Source: Acidobacteriota bacterium
GTDB taxonomy: Bacteria; Acidobacteriota; Terriglobia; Terriglobales; Acidobacteriaceae
Reading direction: 5' to 3'
Assembly: GCA_021781075.1 (NCBI GenBank)
Contig: JAJXXN010000317.1
Location: forward strand, 1 to 6,298
DNA: 6,298 nucleotides
Position numbers and translations under genes: made by a program. Below the pieces are notes generated by a model. It was not told where the DNA came from and ran no database searches. It saw only the letters and a list, made by a program, of their open reading frames with translations. This document shows positions 4,858 to 6,298 of this stretch, piece by piece (the stretch's first letter is position 1; each line of letters starts with the position of its first letter).

Positions 4858-6298
4858 TGCAAGTACCTTTTTTGCGGCCGCAACAACCGCTGCCGCCGTC
4901 ATTCCCAATTCAGCCTGCACCTGTGCTGCCGGGGCCGACGCGCCAAAACGATCCAGCCCAACCACCGCGCCTTCCGCGCCCACATACTTCCACCAGCCGG
5001 CTGTGGCGCCTGCCTCAACGGCGACAGTGGGAATGCCTTTGATGAGTACCGTAAATTTGTACTCCGCGGGCTGTTCATCAAACAACTTCCAACTTGGCAT
5101 GGAGACAACGCGCGCCGCGATCCCTTCCGCGGCCAGCATCTTAGCTGCTTCCACGGCAAGCCACACTTCGCTGCCCGAGCCAATCAGCACAACCCTCGGC
5201 TCGGCCGCATCCACCAGCACATACGCGCCGTGCCTCACGCCCGCCGTCACGTCCACCTTCGCCGCATCAATCACCGGAAGGTCCTGACGCGTCAGCGCCA
5301 TGAAACTTGGTCCCTTGCGTTCCAGCGCAACCCTCCACGCCGCCGCGGTCTCATTCGCATCCGCGGGCCGCAAATCCACCAGGCCGGGAATCGCGCGCAA
5401 ACCGAGGAGTTGCTCAATCGGTTCATGTGTCGGCCCGTCCTCGCCCACCGCAATCGAATCGTGCGTGTAAACCCACAGCGCATGAACCTGCATCAATGCC
5501 GCCAGCCGCATGGCCGGCTTCGCGTAATCGCTGAAGACAAAAAACGTCGAGCCGAAGGGAATCACGCCCCCATGCGCGGCCATGCCGTTGACCGCCGCGC
5601 TCATGCCGAACTCGCGCACGCCAAAGAACAGGTTCCGCCCCGCCGCATCCTCATGGAAATTCGCGCCCGGCTTGAAGATTGTCTTCGTCGAAGAGGTCAA
5701 GTCCGCCGCGCCGCCAATCAGCTCCGGCACTTGCGCTGCGATCGCATTCATCACCGCGCCGCCCGCATTGCGCGTCGCCATCGGCTTGTCTGTCGAAAAC
5801 ACCGGCAGCGCCGCATCCCAGCCGGCCTGCAACTCGCCTCGCTGCACGCGTTCAAACTCCGCCGCCAACCCCGGATGCGCCGTCTTGTACGCGGCAAACA
5901 GCTTCGCCCACTCGGCCTCGGCCGCCGCGCCGCGCGCCACCGCCCCGCGCCAATCCTTCAGCGCCTCATCGGGAACAACAAAACTCTGCTCCGGGTCGAA
6001 GCCGAAAAACTTTTTTGTCGCCGCCAACCCCTCCGCGCCCAGCGGCTCGCCATGCGCCTTGTTCGTCCCCGCGCGCGGGCTGCCATAGCCAATCACCGTC
6101 CGCACGCGGATCAGCGACGGACGCTTCGTCTCCGCCTTCGCTGCGGCAATCGCGCCCTCAATCGCTGCCAGATCATTCCCATCGGCCACGCTCAGCACCT
6201 GCCAGCCGTAGGCCTCAAAGCGCTTCGTCACGTCCTCGGTGTAGCTCAGCTCCGTCGGCCCGTCGAGCGAGATCAAATTGTCGTCATAAAGGCAAATC
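4855..6298 (-). CDS. tkt: Transketolase (5' truncated)
   Basis: Thiamine diphosphate enzyme transferring two-carbon ketol units between xylulose 5-phosphate and aldose phosphates, linking the pentose phosphate pathway to glycolysis. The visible 480 codons are the C-terminal part of a protein normally 650-690 residues long; about 180-200 N-terminal residues lie beyond the right edge. The frame enters as ICLYDDN, the end of the ThDP/Mg binding motif, followed by ISLDGPTELSY. Next come IGYGSPRAGTNKAHGEPLG, the substrate-site loop, and the pyrimidine-binding domain with VREFGM; its catalytic Glu is encoded at 5611-5613. YTHDSIAVGEDGPTHEP and ALTRQDLP follow, and the C-terminal domain ends in DRFGASAPAAQVQAELG. 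All motifs expected in this part are intact. An apparent start at the TTG at 6276 is only an internal codon. It is the most upstream gene of the visible cluster, and its promoter lies outside the window. Confidence 0.96.
   Translation of the reverse strand, partial: ICLYDDNLISLDGPTELSYTEDVTKRFEAYGWQVLSVADGNDLAAIEGAIAAAKAETKRPSLIRVRTVIGYGSPRAGTNKAHGEPLGAEGLAATKKFFGFDPEQSFVVPDEALKDWRGAVARGAAAEAEWAKLFAAYKTAHPGLAAEFERVQRGELQAGWDAALPVFSTDKPMATRNAGGAVMNAIAAQVPELIGGAADLTSSTKTIFKPGANFHEDAAGRNLFFGVREFGMSAAVNGMAAHGGVIPFGSTFFVFSDYAKPAMRLAALMQVHALWVYTHDSIAVGEDGPTHEPIEQLLGLRAIPGLVDLRPADANETAAAWRVALERKGPSFMALTRQDLPVIDAAKVDVTAGVRHGAYVLVDAAEPRVVLIGSGSEVWLAVEAAKMLAAEGIAARVVSMPSWKLFDEQPAEYKFTVLIKGIPTVAVEAGATAGWWKYVGAEGAVVGLDRFGASAPAAQVQAELGMTAAAVVAAAKKVLA

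Noticed and set aside
4196..5287. Plus-strand open frame of 363 codons spanning three minus-strand genes
   Set aside because: It runs antisense across the HAD, rpiB and tkt genes, all with intact family motifs. Its composition (Arg/His then Ala/Ser/Thr/Pro runs) changes with the gene beneath it, as expected of a shadow.

Overview
All supported genes in this window lie on the minus strand. The right-hand 5.2 kb (positions 1099-6298) is a pentose-phosphate-pathway cluster. In transcription order, right to left, it holds transketolase (5' end cut by the window edge), ribose-5-phosphate isomerase B, a HAD-family hydrolase, a short YqeC-type 6-phosphogluconate dehydrogenase and glucose-6-phosphate dehydrogenase. 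The left-hand 1 kb holds the N-terminal 335 codons of a secreted lipoprotein. It carries a bacterial Ig-like domain and the start of a region resembling glycoside hydrolase family 44, and it runs off the left edge.

The organism looks like a GC-rich Gram-negative-type bacterium, and Acidobacteriota is my best guess. The reasons are the style of the Ig-like domain (TP/SP...AVxWSV...GTID.NGLYTAP...VTVTAxS), the InlB-like repeat before it on a lipoprotein, and the clustering of tkt, rpiB, a short gnd and zwf. This assignment is inferred from protein style only; no rRNA or other phylogenetic marker is present.

The first four genes are packed tightly, with gaps of 8, 23 and 21 nt. Each downstream start has a clear Shine-Dalgarno sequence, and the tkt stop codon lies inside the rpiB Shine-Dalgarno. 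The only large gap in the cluster is 155 nt between gnd and zwf. It contains an AT-rich patch with GAATT repeats and may hold a secondary promoter. A 91-nt gap with no convincing terminator separates zwf from the lipoprotein gene.

Together the enzymes cover the oxidative branch (Zwf, then Gnd) and the non-oxidative handling of pentose phosphates (RpiB, Tkt). 6-phosphogluconolactonase, ribulose-phosphate epimerase and transaldolase are not in the window. Zwf keeps an arginine expected to bind the NADP 2'-phosphate, whereas Gnd has an aspartate at the end of its second beta strand and belongs to the short, often NAD-linked group. The two dehydrogenases may therefore feed different cofactor pools. 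I see no clearly new system, RNA gene, mobile element or CRISPR array. The most useful points are the unrecognised edge-truncated glycosidase lipoprotein, the non-canonical HAD protein inside the operon, and the start-codon corrections.
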